From positions 12,659,624 to 12,723,623 of the forward strand of contig CM036242.1 of the NCBI GenBank assembly GCA_020698575.1: a stretch of DNA of 64,000 bases, read 5' to 3'. A program made the position numbers and the translations under genes. This DNA comes from Bostrychus sinensis. Lineage: Eukaryota; Chordata; Actinopteri; Gobiiformes; Eleotridae. The notes beneath the pieces were generated by a model, which saw only the letters and a program-made list of their open reading frames with translations, had not been told where the DNA came from and ran no database searches. Positions within the stretch are counted from its first letter, which is position 1, and each line of letters begins with the position of its first letter. Shown here piece by piece: positions 21,765 to 32,110 of the stretch.

Positions 21765-21957
21765 TTTGGCTGTTCCCGTTTTCATTTGGAGTTGTCACAG
21801 TGAACCAGTTGCAGGTTTTTATGCCGGATGCCCTTTCTTTTGCAATGAGCCTCATACAGTGACTGGAGAAGGCAATGTAGAACCACAACGACAGTATGCG
21901 CTTTGAGGGACGTTCGAAACACTGACCCACTGTGCCACTGTCCCCCCAGGTAGTTAC
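21765..21957 (+). repeat. teleost interspersed repeat (GCCGGATGCCC type)
   Basis: GGCTGTTCCCGTTTTCATTTG, then GTTGTCACAGTGAACCAG and TTTTATGCCGGATGCCC are standard words of a repeat related to LINE 3' ends in fish. The 3' part (ACTGACCCACTGTGCCACTG) is also typical. Confidence 0.6.
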
Positions 21958-22392
21958 AAATGTAAGCATAAAGTAAATGTTATTTAGCGAGAAAAGCTTT
22001 CTGCTACCCAAACTGACCTCAAGCATTATCTGTGACATCCTAATTATTTGCAAATAGACTTTTGCATTATTATCTAGCAGACAAGAAAAAAAGCCAAAAA
22101 CAAACAAGAGCTGATGTCATATTGGCTTTTATTATAAAGGACTTTAATTTCTGAGAATATTCAGACCATGATAGTTGCTTTGGCCAGTCACAGGCTTGCA
22201 TTAAAAAAGTATTACTCTCATTCATTAAGAACATTGCCATTGGCTGGCTGGTCTACACAAGTTGTCAACAATCAGTGTGGGTTTGATTAGTTTAAACTAT
22301 GGGATGGCAAACTGGCTTAACATGTTGCGGTCAATTTTTTAACCTGAATATTTGTAAAGGCTGTATATAAAAAAAAAAAGAAGACAGCTTAA
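21958..22392. other. AT-rich spacer
   Basis: No feature recognised; ends in A-rich low complexity at 22369-22385. Confidence 0.45.
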
Positions 22393-22400
22393 CTTTATAC

Positions 22401-23153
22401 TGGAGATGTAATGATATTGGCAATATAGTGATATTGTTGTGGACTTATATTGGATTGAATATAAAATGGTAAGCTCCTAGGATTTGTTACAGCAGCATTG
22501 GTTAAAAAAAAAGCAGAGGTAACTACATAGACCGTGATCCTTTGCTCCGTTTCAGCGCAACCTACATGGTGGAGGCCGATGTTAGTGGTGATAGCAAACA
22601 AAGTATAACTTCAGAGGACTCCACATTAGCCAGCAGAGAAGGCTGTGTAAGCAGTAGTATGCTTAATAAAATCAAACAGTGAATATTTGCATCTGTAGGC
22701 CTACTTGTTTTGCTCACTACTGAGCAGTGCTGTAAGAGACATGCTTTTTATTTCCAAGAGCACCATGGCACCTTTTGAGCTGCTGTCTAAAACTCATTGT
22801 TGTTAATGTGATTCAGACTAAAACGGTGTTATCTTGAGCAAATAAAACATGTTTTCTACTCACTTAAACATGTTTAATGGATTGTGTTCTTACATGGAAC
22901 AGTTGCTCCTTTTCCTGACTTAACACATAAGTAAATGTTTGCACCTTAGAAGAAATTACCAATATTAAACACTTATTTAGTCTTAATCTTATAAGAACTA
23001 AAGGCTCAGGGCATTTTTAGAGAATACATTTTGTTATCGTGAGCATTTCTACAGTACTGTGAAGCTCCCCACAATATCACTATAAATATTGTATGGTAAC
23101 GTTAATATTGTGATAATACCATACCGTGATATTTGGATATCATTACATCTCTA
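22401..23153. mobile_element. non-autonomous TIR element, 753 bp
   Basis: Left end TGGAGATGTAATGATAT and right end, read inward, TAGAGATGTAATGATAT are 16/17 identical. Flanking octamers CTTTATAC and ATTTATAA agree at six positions, compatible with an old 8-bp target duplication. A diverged relative is at 43101-43435 and shares internal words (TAAACACTTATTTAGTCTT, GGCATTTTTAG). No transposase frame. Confidence 0.7.
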
Positions 23154-23439
23154 ATTTATAAAGCTACAGTGAGTGAAAATGATCACTCTTCACGTGTATC
23201 CTTATCTGAAGGAATTCTCATTTTCTGTAGAATGGGTGATCAGCCTTTTGACACACACATGACAATATAAATTCACATACTTGCTTATCAGCACCCTAAA
23301 CCATAATAATAACTGTGTGAGCATATATTTTTAAGCACAGCATTTTCTGGAGCCCCCCTCAAAACTGAATGATGTTCTTTGTACCCCTGCCTCTACCTGT
23401 TAGCTGATATACTGTATCTTTCTTTTCCCCAAAAAAGGG
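23154..23439. other. AT-rich spacer
   Basis: Nothing recognised. Confidence 0.5.
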
Positions 23440-24100
23440 TCAGTTTTGTCTTTAAGCCCAGCCGCCGCCCGCCACATTATCTGCTCTCAGCGATGTAGAC
23501 ATCAGTAATATATTCTACAAGGTCAAAGACAAGTGAGATTAAAACGTCTAATCAGTTAATTTGTTTTATTGAGAAGGACTGCCGTGTGATTGGACACACA
23601 TAGAGATAGAGGGAAAGAGAAGAAAGCTGGAGGGATGGTGATGGTGGAGGGGGGGCTGCATTTGCACATTGGTATTTTGACTTGATGCAGTTTTGTGTGT
23701 GTGTGTGTTGGGTGGGGGGGCAATATGGCTGCTCAGTTATAGCACGTTGATGAAGCCCTGACATCCTTTTGTTTTTCTCCTCTTCTTCTCTCCTCCCGCC
23801 ATTCATTTTCAATCTACGGCACATTCATACAAGACTGATTTTATTAGTCGGCGAAATAGACTTATATTTTATATCTCATTAAATATTCAAAATAAATTCA
23901 GCATATTTGAACTGTTCATACATATTCAGTTTCGGTAACTAGGATCAGAATATTTTGATTGAGCCCGTATAGCACAGACATTTAGAGTTTCGGGTTTTGT
24001 GTGCACATAATTCCATTCAGACGACTTGAGTTGAATCACAATTGAGCTCATTGTTTTCTTTTCCCTTCACTTACAATTAAATGTGGTGGAATATATTTCT
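23440..24100. promoter_or_regulatory. candidate conserved non-coding block interrupted by G/T repeats
   Basis: 23455-23580 has GCCCAGCCGCCGCCCGCC followed by ACATTATCTGCTCTCAGCG and a TCAAAGACAAGTGAGATTAAAACG patch. 23820-24090 has TTATTAGTCGGCGAAATAG and several TAAAT/TTCAAT words. Between them are a GGTGGAGGGGGGG tract and (GT)7 at 23693-23709. No reading frame. Confidence 0.32.
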
Positions 24101-26189
24101 ATGGATGAAGTGGATACAGTGCGGACCAGCTATTTCAGTAGTTCTAAAGAAGAAATAAACTTAAAATAGACAGCCACGCTGCATACCACCTTTACTTTAC
24201 ACTTATAAGTATCTATTAATGACCTTATTGCCTCCTAATGACCTATATCAGCATGTAGGTTACAAGTGTGATGGAGCACTTTCTAATTAATTTCATCAAA
24301 TAAGATCTTCTAATTGGCAATGTTACTGTTACACACTGAGCTGCTTTTAACAAATGGAATATTCAAGATGAACACCCCACTGTTAAAGTGTGAGTTCTTT
24401 AACACGTCTTATATTAAAGATGTAGTAGAAAAAATGGCACAATAGGACACGCTTAACTGCACTATTTTTTGCAAACTTGCTTAATGTTGGTTAGTTTATA
24501 GCAGTTTTGAAAAAAAAAAAGTTTGTATTTATTTTTATTTAACCAGAGCTTTGACCAATCACAAATGATCAGCTAAAAGATTTTTAATCTACTGTGGGAT
24601 GTCTCTATAGAGACATCTAAGAACTGGTGGTGAGTGAACAAAGTGTTTCCAACTTTACATTACCAATTGGCCTGTAAACATGGTTCTTTTTTTTTTTATA
24701 AAGGTGTGTGGCCGAATAACTATATACTAATATTAATTTTACTCTATGTTTTTATGTAGTCACTAGACTTGGTGACTGCTGTCTTTGCTCATTTCCATGA
24801 GATCAGTGAAACTTTCTCTGATCAGGATCTATCTCAGTCAGCCTTGTGGCCAATTTAAAAACTATAAGATAGCAAAAACGTAAACCACTGTCACCTTTAT
24901 GGTTTATCTAGCGTTTCTTTAAAAACTGCTTAAGTTGAATGAAATTTTAAGGCACATTAATGAAATAAAAAATAATGCAACTGTTAAAACAATGCTAATG
25001 CATTTACTGCGAAAGTCACAATAAATAGATCATTGGTTTTGGATAACTTAGAGCTGTCGTGGTTATCCTTCTTTCATTGCAAAAGAGGGACTTTACACTG
25101 TTCAATACAGCTCTGCCCCATTAAGAAGAGAATATTCCACAATGAAAAGTGAGCATAAAAGGAGCTTATAATATCTTAGTCATAATTTTAAAGGCACTGT
25201 AAGCAGCATTCGCTCGTACTGGTTTGAAAACAGTACTGCAGTCTAAATCAAAACAATGGTCTGTGGGTTTCCAGTCTTTCTGCTTTTCTGATTGGATGAT
25301 CGGCAATGCTGGGTATAGAGCCAAAACAAAAAATGTAAACATAGACATGTTGGCCATTATGTAAAATATATCTTTTTATTGTGACTAAATCAGTTGCACC
25401 ATTGCTATCAGTAAAACTAATATTTGATTTAAACATGTTTACATCATATTTTGGGATACATATGGGTTATTTTATGAAATACCTCTTAGAGCACCTCTTA
25501 ATGTAAAAAAGACAATAATTAAATTAAATTTTAATGTAAATATAACAGTAATTGAATGAAAGAATGAAGCAATGTATTATTATTATTTTTTTAACCAAAT
25601 TCAGTTCATGCCTATTTAACAAAAATCTTGTGATCATTGTATTAATAGTTTCTGACCATTTCTCTTTTTAAGGTGTTTTTAGAGTGTCTGTAAATCTAAC
25701 ATTGTCAATGTGTCATAGGTGATTTACCCACCCGCCTTTAAGTGCAATGTCATATAAAATTCAAGGTAACCATTAATAAAGTAATAAATGAAAGTGGCAG
25801 TAAATTACAAATGCTATTGAAAACCTAAATATTGCAAATGCATGCAAGCATCTGTTAAAAGCAAATATACACCTCAGTGCAAACACAATGATAATACAGC
25901 TGACATTATATTAATACAATATTTACTCTTTTAGATGTGAAGCTTTATTTACCCTCTATGCTAATTGTGAACTAATAGTGTATTTTACATGGATGTGACA
26001 AGTGATTTTTCTAATAGCAGGATTATTAAAATGTCTGTGTTGTGCCTAGCTGCAAAGGCATTAACTGGACAGCATATGGGTGTGTGTTTTTGTTTTTTCC
26101 TTCTATTTTTCCCCATCAGGCATGTGGTTAAATGTGTGTGAGTGAATGTGACCTCCATTAGGAGCAGCTGAGAGATCCATCCAGGGGCA
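24101..26189. other. AT-rich desert stretch, no gene seen
   Basis: Two kilobases with stops in all frames, a few A or T runs of 10 nt (24510, 24688) and no recognised repeat family. Confidence 0.55.
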
Positions 26190-26345
26190 GTTTGTTTTCC
26201 AGAGAAGAGCAGCGATGGCGGACGGCCCCTTGATTTATTAGAACCAGGAGCCAAGTGACCATGATGAAGTGCATTTCCATTTTAAAAGACTATACAGCCT
26301 CATCCGGACGTAGGAGACGTGGAAATAGAGGAGAAATGCCACCAG
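26190..26345. promoter_or_regulatory. possible conserved non-coding patch
   Basis: Short GC-balanced patch with GCGATGGCGGACGGCCCC (a YY1-like CAAGATGGCGGC resemblance, imperfect) and ACATGATGAAGTGC-type words. Small and unsupported by other signals. Confidence 0.2.
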
Positions 26346-26929
26346 GATGGACTAGTGACGGCTGCAAAGTAAAAATATACAAGAAAAAAGTAGGGCCAAA
26401 TTAAACATTCCAATTAACTTTGCAATTGCCAAATCTTATTCATCTACAATAAATAAAAAACTTAAATATTTATCCAGATTTAGTACCAGCACAAAGAGTA
26501 TACTGGCTTGTGACGTCCTTGTCTATTATTATTGGACTAAACATCACATATTAACCAAATGTTGTCAGCAATGGCTGAACAGTCTCATCTATCTATTAAA
26601 ATTCTTGATGATAAAGCCTGGATGACGTCTTTAGCCCTTGTGTTTCTCCACATAGTTTTTCACAATATGCTATTAGGAGATTAGTTTTCCTGAGTTAAAA
26701 ACAAATGCTTAATAGTGAGTACATATTGTATAAAATGTGCACCCTCCATTTCATTTAATGTGTTTAATGCGTTGTGCAACATTATGAATGAACTAACTTA
26801 AATATATGAACTATGAGTAAATGTTTTTGAGTCTGAATCTGTTTATTGTGCATGGTTTGCCTGGCCCTAAGATTTAACCACATGCTTGTTTTGCATTGAG
26901 CACTTTTAAGAGACGTATTAAATGCATTC
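26346..26929. other. AT-rich spacer with one repeat fragment
   Basis: 26472-26545 is a partial copy of the GCTTGGGAC-type repeat (TTAGTACCAGCACAAAGAGT then ATACTGGCTTGTGACG). Otherwise featureless. Confidence 0.45.
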
Positions 26930-27480
26930 CTTTGGGAAATAAAAGCCGGGAAATAATATTTAATTTTCTTAACGCCAACATAAAAGCAAATCTGGGTTAA
27001 TTGTAATGCAAGAGAGTAAATGATTTGAAGATGAAGAAAAATATGTTTACCAAAGGGACACTGATATTAGATGTTTAATCCTCTGCGAAGTTGTTAACAT
27101 AGAGTAATGCCACATACATAAGTAGGAAAACATTTTGGGACAGCCTGTGCCAAACTGTGCAATCATGCAAGGGTTGTGTAATGAAAGTAGGGCTTTGGCA
27201 GTGCGGCGCTGGCATGTCGACATAAACCCATGGGGATATTACTTCTTTAAGTGTCTCCGGCATAGACAAACTCTCCACAAAATCCTCTATTGACTCTCGC
27301 AAAACACAGGAAAATGCCGTTTGAAGGTGGCTTTGGATGGCGCGGTCGGAGCGTAACAAACAGGCTGCCATGCGCGAGCCGTGATGGAGTGTTTCTTAAA
27401 TGAAAATACACCTGTCTTTAGGACAAATATGTGCCACTAATTACCTGTCTAACCTAAATCTCTGGGCGCCAGATGTTGCT
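26930..27480. promoter_or_regulatory. strong candidate conserved non-coding block
   Basis: 26935-27030 is rich in homeodomain-like cores (AATAATATTTAATTTTC, GGGTTAATTGTAATGC). 27175-27400 has CAGTGCGGCGCTGGCATG, TCGACATAAACCCATGGGG, TAAGTGTCTCCGGCATAG, GGATGGCGCGGTCGGAGCG and GCCATGCGCGAGCC. CpG words are unusually frequent for this window. A 98-codon minus frame crosses it with no domain or splice logic. Immediately downstream lies a locally duplicated segment. Confidence 0.42.
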
Positions 27481-27515
27481 AAAACACAGAGAGACAAAGA
27501 CTAATTGCGGCATGC

Positions 27516-27683
27516 TGTTGTAGCCCTGCACGTAAATATAGTAGAGGCTTAAATCATCTTTTCCTTGACCCTGTTAGAGAAGTTGTTCAATGTGATTTCA
27601 GAGTGCCCAGCCCGCTTTGAAACTAATTGTAAAGATAGGGTAAGGTTATCACAGTATCACATAGTTTCTGCTGCTCTCTTTCG
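27516..27683 (+). repeat. local direct duplication, copy 1
   Basis: About 168 bp also present, in the same order and orientation, at 28373-28557. Shared words include TTTCCTTGACCCTGTTA, GCTTTGAAACTAATTGTAAA, ATCACAGTATCACATA and CTGCTGCTCTCTTT. Confidence 0.88.
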
Positions 27684-27696
27684 GCTGTTTGAGCTA

Positions 27697-27905
27697 GGCA
27701 AAACACAAAACATCAACAAACAAAACAGGACAAAACACAACCATGAAACAGCAAAACAAAAAAAACTTCAAAAATAACAACAAAACATCCATACACTTAA
27801 ACAGCAACAAAGAACAACAGCGATAAAACACAAAAGCCACAAAACAACAACAAAATAGACCACAACATAAGACACAAAACATAATATGACAAAATAACAG
27901 GACTC
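27697..27905 (+). repeat. A/C-rich strand-asymmetric low-complexity tract
   Basis: Almost no G or T for 200 bp, built from CAAAACA-type words. The corresponding minus-strand open frame (runs of F, V, L, C) is an artefact of this composition. Confidence 0.85.
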
Positions 27906-28372
27906 TGAACCACAAAGCTGGATTAAAGAGTTAGCAAGGTAACGTGATCTCTCAATGTAAACTTCACTGAACAGCTAACCTGCTCTGGAGCAGGTTAAGT
28001 TCCAGATATTGATTTTGCCCATTGATTTTGTAATGTTTAGATGTTTATACTTAAACAGTAACTTCCATATTTCCATCTAAATGTTATCTTAAAATGTGTT
28101 GTATGGTTCTGTTCATTTTGCGTGACTTTAGTGTAGTTTTGTGTTTGTCTTCATATTTCCCTTGAGTGTGATTGGTTGTTTAGCTCTGACTCTGCTAGTT
28201 TTACATGCTTGGGGTCACGGCTTCACATAGAAGTTGGCGACCTGCGCTGTGACACCACTTATCCAGACCGCTACTGTTAGATTTTGTCTAAGTGTGGCAG
28301 GGTGAAGAGATTCAATAAGCAATTAAGAGAGACTATTTAGGCTAGGTTCAAATAGCTTTGTAGTACAGGCCT
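27906..28372. other. spacer between the duplicated segments
   Basis: Single-copy as far as I can see. It has a short internal echo (GCTAACCTGCTCTGGAGCAG) with inverted self-complementarity near 27976-28000. Confidence 0.45.
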
Positions 28373-28557
28373 CTGTTGTTGTAGGCCTGTACATAAATAT
28401 AGTATGGGAGGCTTAAATAATCTTTTCCTTGACCCTGTTACAGAAGTTGTTCAGTGTAATTTCTGAGTATTTCTGAGTGCCCAGGCTGCTTTGAAACTAA
28501 TTGTAAAGATAGGCTAAGGTATCACAGTATCACATAATCTCTGCTGCTCTCTTTGGC
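28373..28557 (+). repeat. local direct duplication, copy 2
   Basis: Counterpart of 27516-27683, starting 857 bp downstream. It carries its own 11-bp tandem pair (TTTCTGAGTAT/TTTCTGAGTGC near 28460-28481), which accounts for most of the extra length. Confidence 0.88.
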
Positions 28558-29045
28558 CCCATAAGCAGGATTACATTTTGATCTGTATCCTTGCTTCCAA
28601 TTCAGATTTCTATTTCAGTTACGTCTCCTCCCCACACCCCTCCCTGCTTAGCCACTGTCTTGGCCAGGCCGGAGAAAAACATATCTTTGATGACTTGTAA
28701 AGTGGTGAAGAATTTAGAGGCTACATTCACTGAAGACCTTGAGAAAGTTTCCAGGTCTAAGTTACAGTAACCCAATAAGAACGCTTTCATGCTGTGTGCC
28801 CACTTACTTACTGTTTGCTTTTGAGCTTTTTCTCACTTCGTCTGCTTCTTGAGGCATCTCACCTCACATCTCTGGTCAGATATCGAGTAGCTGTTCTCCC
28901 CACATTAAACAGTTGGTAAGATTTTATAATGCACATGCTTTTCAGCCTCCTTATTGTGAAGATGGATTACCGCATAGCCATGAAAGAAAGGAATGAGACC
29001 GCCCTCGAGCCAAAGCCTTTAATGTGACTGTTTTTAACATTGAAC
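28558..29045. promoter_or_regulatory. possible conserved non-coding block
   Basis: Repeat-free, GC-balanced patches at 28620-28700 and 28950-29030 (GAAGATGGATTACCGCATAG, GACCGCCCTCGAGCC then AAAGCCTTTAATGTGAC). GGATTA is a bicoid-class homeodomain core. Confidence 0.28.
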
Positions 29046-29194
29046 CATCCAGATCATATTTTTATGTCCTCAGATTTATTTTATAAAGGCTATTAACTGT
29101 GTAGAATTGAGGTGTTTTCCAATGTAAATGTAGCATAATAGCATTGAAGTAGCCGTATGGTATATAGTTGTAGCAAATTAGGGCAGTTTAACAA

Positions 29195-29335
29195 AACTAG
29201 CCACTTAAAACAAAACACTATGCAACAAAAAGACACAAAAACTACAGACAAAACTATAAAAACAAAACAGACAACACAACAAAACATCAAAGAGTAGAAC
29301 AAAAACAGAACAAAACAATACAAAACATAAGAACC
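29195..29335 (+). repeat. second A/C-rich low-complexity tract
   Basis: CAAAACA-type words with very few G or T, like 27697-27905 but shorter. Confidence 0.8.
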
Positions 29336-30089
29336 AAGAAATTACCTACAGCCCCAAAGACAGCTGATTACATATATTTTTCATTCTGTTTTATGAGGCC
29401 ACAATTATGTCTTTAAAAAGACTACAATAATATTTGTGTTAAGACAGGAATGCTTTGGGCCCCCGAGGACACTCCTGACTGGGCCCCCTGCCATCACTAG
29501 AATAGCCTTTGAACATTGCAGGACTACATGTAAACTAATTAACTAAACAACTAAGTTATTTAACTTAACTTAATGAATATTCAAAAATAGAACATTATAC
29601 TGACCCTTACTGAACAATGTGTTGCATAAGCTTTACATTCTAAAACATGCAATCTTTTTCCAAAATATATATCTTTTTTTTCCTGAACTCATTGCCGTCA
29701 CTGCCAGCTGATAGACAAATGTATTATTGGCATCCAAACTCCTCAAACTGGTACTCTGTCTAAGTTTGATTGTTTTCTTGACATAAGCTGACATTGTTCT
29801 TTTTTTTCTAATTGTTCTCTCACTTCCTTCTTAACAGTTCTGAGAAAAAATACCCAGCAACAATCCCATGCATTTCTAAGAAGATGTAATGCCATGGTAT
29901 TGGTGTAAAAATTTTCCTCGACTCACATCTTTAATAAAACTGATCCTTGAAGCTTACCCTAAAAGGTCCTGGACCACATAGTTTTAAAGTCTTTGGCCCG
30001 TAGCCTAAGTGTGGATTGCAAAATAAAACATTCCACAGCGTTATGAGGAAAAGGCCCTGGTTGTCAAAGCATGTGTCTACACAGCCTAT
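29336..30089. other. AT-rich spacer
   Basis: A GGGCCC-rich scrap at 29456-29500 resembles the interior of the hAT element at 34164. Nothing else recognised. Confidence 0.45.
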
Positions 30090-30430
30090 AAGCTGTAAGG
30101 CTATGATATGTCTGCATTAAACCCCTGTGCACTTGGAAAATGAAGTGCCTCGGCTTCTTTTCCAATCCCTCTTTCCTTTCTCACCATGTTTCTGTCTTCC
30201 TCTATTTCCTGACTGTCCATATTTGAATTATAAGTGAATGGGTAATAATAATAGGCGCACCACAAACAGCTATGCTCGGCTTTTCCTTAAAGGACAGGAT
30301 AATGAGAGCGAGTGTCTATTTGCTCGGCGTAATGTGTGTGTCTGCAGACACTGTTAAAGACACATGGACCTCTCTCTCTCAGCTTTGGTGAGAGGTGGGC
30401 CGGGAGGGGGATTATGGGCTTAAAAATCAT
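30090..30430. promoter_or_regulatory. candidate conserved non-coding block
   Basis: 30235-30350 has ATAATAATAGGCGCACCAC, CTATGCTCGGCTTTTCC, AGCGAGTGTCTATTTGC and GCTCGGCGTAATGTG; CpG-containing complex words in an otherwise AT-rich area. No reading frame of note. Confidence 0.3.
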
Positions 30431-30999
30431 ACAGTGCCTTGATTTTTCACTGTCATTTTTTAACCCCTTTCCCCATTTATTCTATAAACTATTGGATTGG
30501 CTTAGACCTTGCTCACACTACCAGATAAGGCCAAATTGAACCAATTTTGAGCCTGATTTTGTGCATTGACATAGCTGCTCTGATTTTAAAGGAGGACCCT
30601 AAGATGATTGCTCCAAATTGATTAAGGTACAACACCAGTGGCTATATTGGTCTACATGGCTTATCAATATTAAATCAATGGGGGCACAAAATCTTATTGG
30701 AAAAGTAGGGAAGTAGACATGCATACACTGCATGTTCGCTGCAATAATTTTATTTTTATTCTTGCTTCATGTGGGTTTTTATCAAGAAGCATTCCAGATT
30801 GATATATTGAGCCAACTTTGTGCTCACGTTATCTCAATCTTGCTTTTGTCAGGTTACCTAGCCTGCCCTTTGGAAATCCAAGTCAAATCGACAAAGACCA
30901 GACCAGACCAGATATTTGTATTAAGAAAAGAATTAGGATTGTTGACCATGCGATGACTGCATAAGGTGGCACTGGATCCCAAAATTGACTACAAATCCT
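30431..30999. other. single-copy spacer, no gene seen
   Basis: A 74-codon open frame at 30732-30956 is hydrophobic at its start but has no splice or family support. Confidence 0.45.
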
Positions 31000-32110
31000 T
31001 CAATGACAGCCAGGCCTAAGAGCATATTCATTTTGGCATCATTATTCTGGAGGGCTGCTTCTGACAGGAAGTGCCCTCTATTGGTGCACCAACCTGTCAG
31101 TCTTAATCACGGATCACCAATATGCAGCAAAGGTAAATATGTCCATTAAGGGCCCCCGGGGGTGGGATTATAAGTGGCCAGCGGCCTATGAAATGCAGAT
31201 TTCCCCATTCAGAATGCGGCACACACTGCCCTCCTGTGTGATATCAGCCATGAGTGCTCATTCTAATTATTTGGGCAAATGTACTAATTAGCTATCAGGT
31301 GCCCTGCTCGCCCCCACCCCCGCCCTCACTTATCATCCTCCCCCGACATCTTTTGTATTCAAAATAGGTTCCCGGCTTGGTTGGAATTTTTCCGGCCATC
31401 AGCAAATATTTACCAGTTCCATCTCATTATGTTGGGGGCTAAAATGCTGGCTATGAATATCTTAAGGCCCCTGGTACACGCCATCTAAACTTTGCCTTGA
31501 CCTTTTATTGCTGGCTGTCCACGCTGGCACTCACGCTGCACTTTTAGATGTAGCTGCATACACTTACACATACACTTTCTCACATTAACAAGCTTCTGTG
31601 TCATCATAGTACACTTAAGACCAAAACAAACTGATGATTATGCATATGCACCTTCCTCCGCATGGGTAGCTCCAGTGCCTCTGCCTTCTGCTCTGATCGT
31701 TTCATTAACTTACACACACCTCCTGTATTTCTTTACATATCCGCTTCAGTCCGATCAACAGAAGTGCTGACAGCTCCCATTTCTTAGGCTTTGGCGATTA
31801 GCAACTCGGTCCTTGTCAATACAATAGTAATGAATGAGCCAGATAAATGTGATTTGGGGGCATAATCATTTTTTTGTGATAGTTTGATATTGCTGGTCTG
31901 CATTTTTGCTTAAAACGCAAAGTGATTAATCAATAATTAATTTTGAAGCAGGGGCACTGATAGAGGCAAAACGATGAAAACATTCGCCATAAATCTGCAC
32001 TTTATTGCCGCGGCTATTGAAGGATTCGGAGTAACACCTCGTCATTCTCTGTAAGTAGGCTATGTTGTGAGCATTTTTTTGTACGGTTTGCAAAATAGCT
32101 GAGCAAAAAT
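31000..32110. promoter_or_regulatory. strong candidate conserved non-coding cluster
   Basis: The longest such block in the window. Core A (31010-31520) includes GTCAGTCTTAATCACGG, GGGATTATAAGTGGCCAGCG, GGGCAAATGTACTAATTAGC followed by a TATCAGGTG E-box, TTCCCGGCTTGGTTGG, AATTTTTCCGGCCATCAGC and TTTGCCTTGACCTTTTATTG. Core B (31780-32060) has CTTTGGCGATTAGCAACTCG and TTATTGCCGCGGCTATTG with several ATTAAT/TAATTA cores between. Repeats are absent across 1.1 kb. If the window is a developmental-gene desert, this is where I would expect enhancers. Confidence 0.45.

Noticed and set aside
27694..27915. 73-codon minus frame rich in F, V, L and C (membrane-like)
   Set aside because: Pure artefact of an A/C-rich low-complexity tract.
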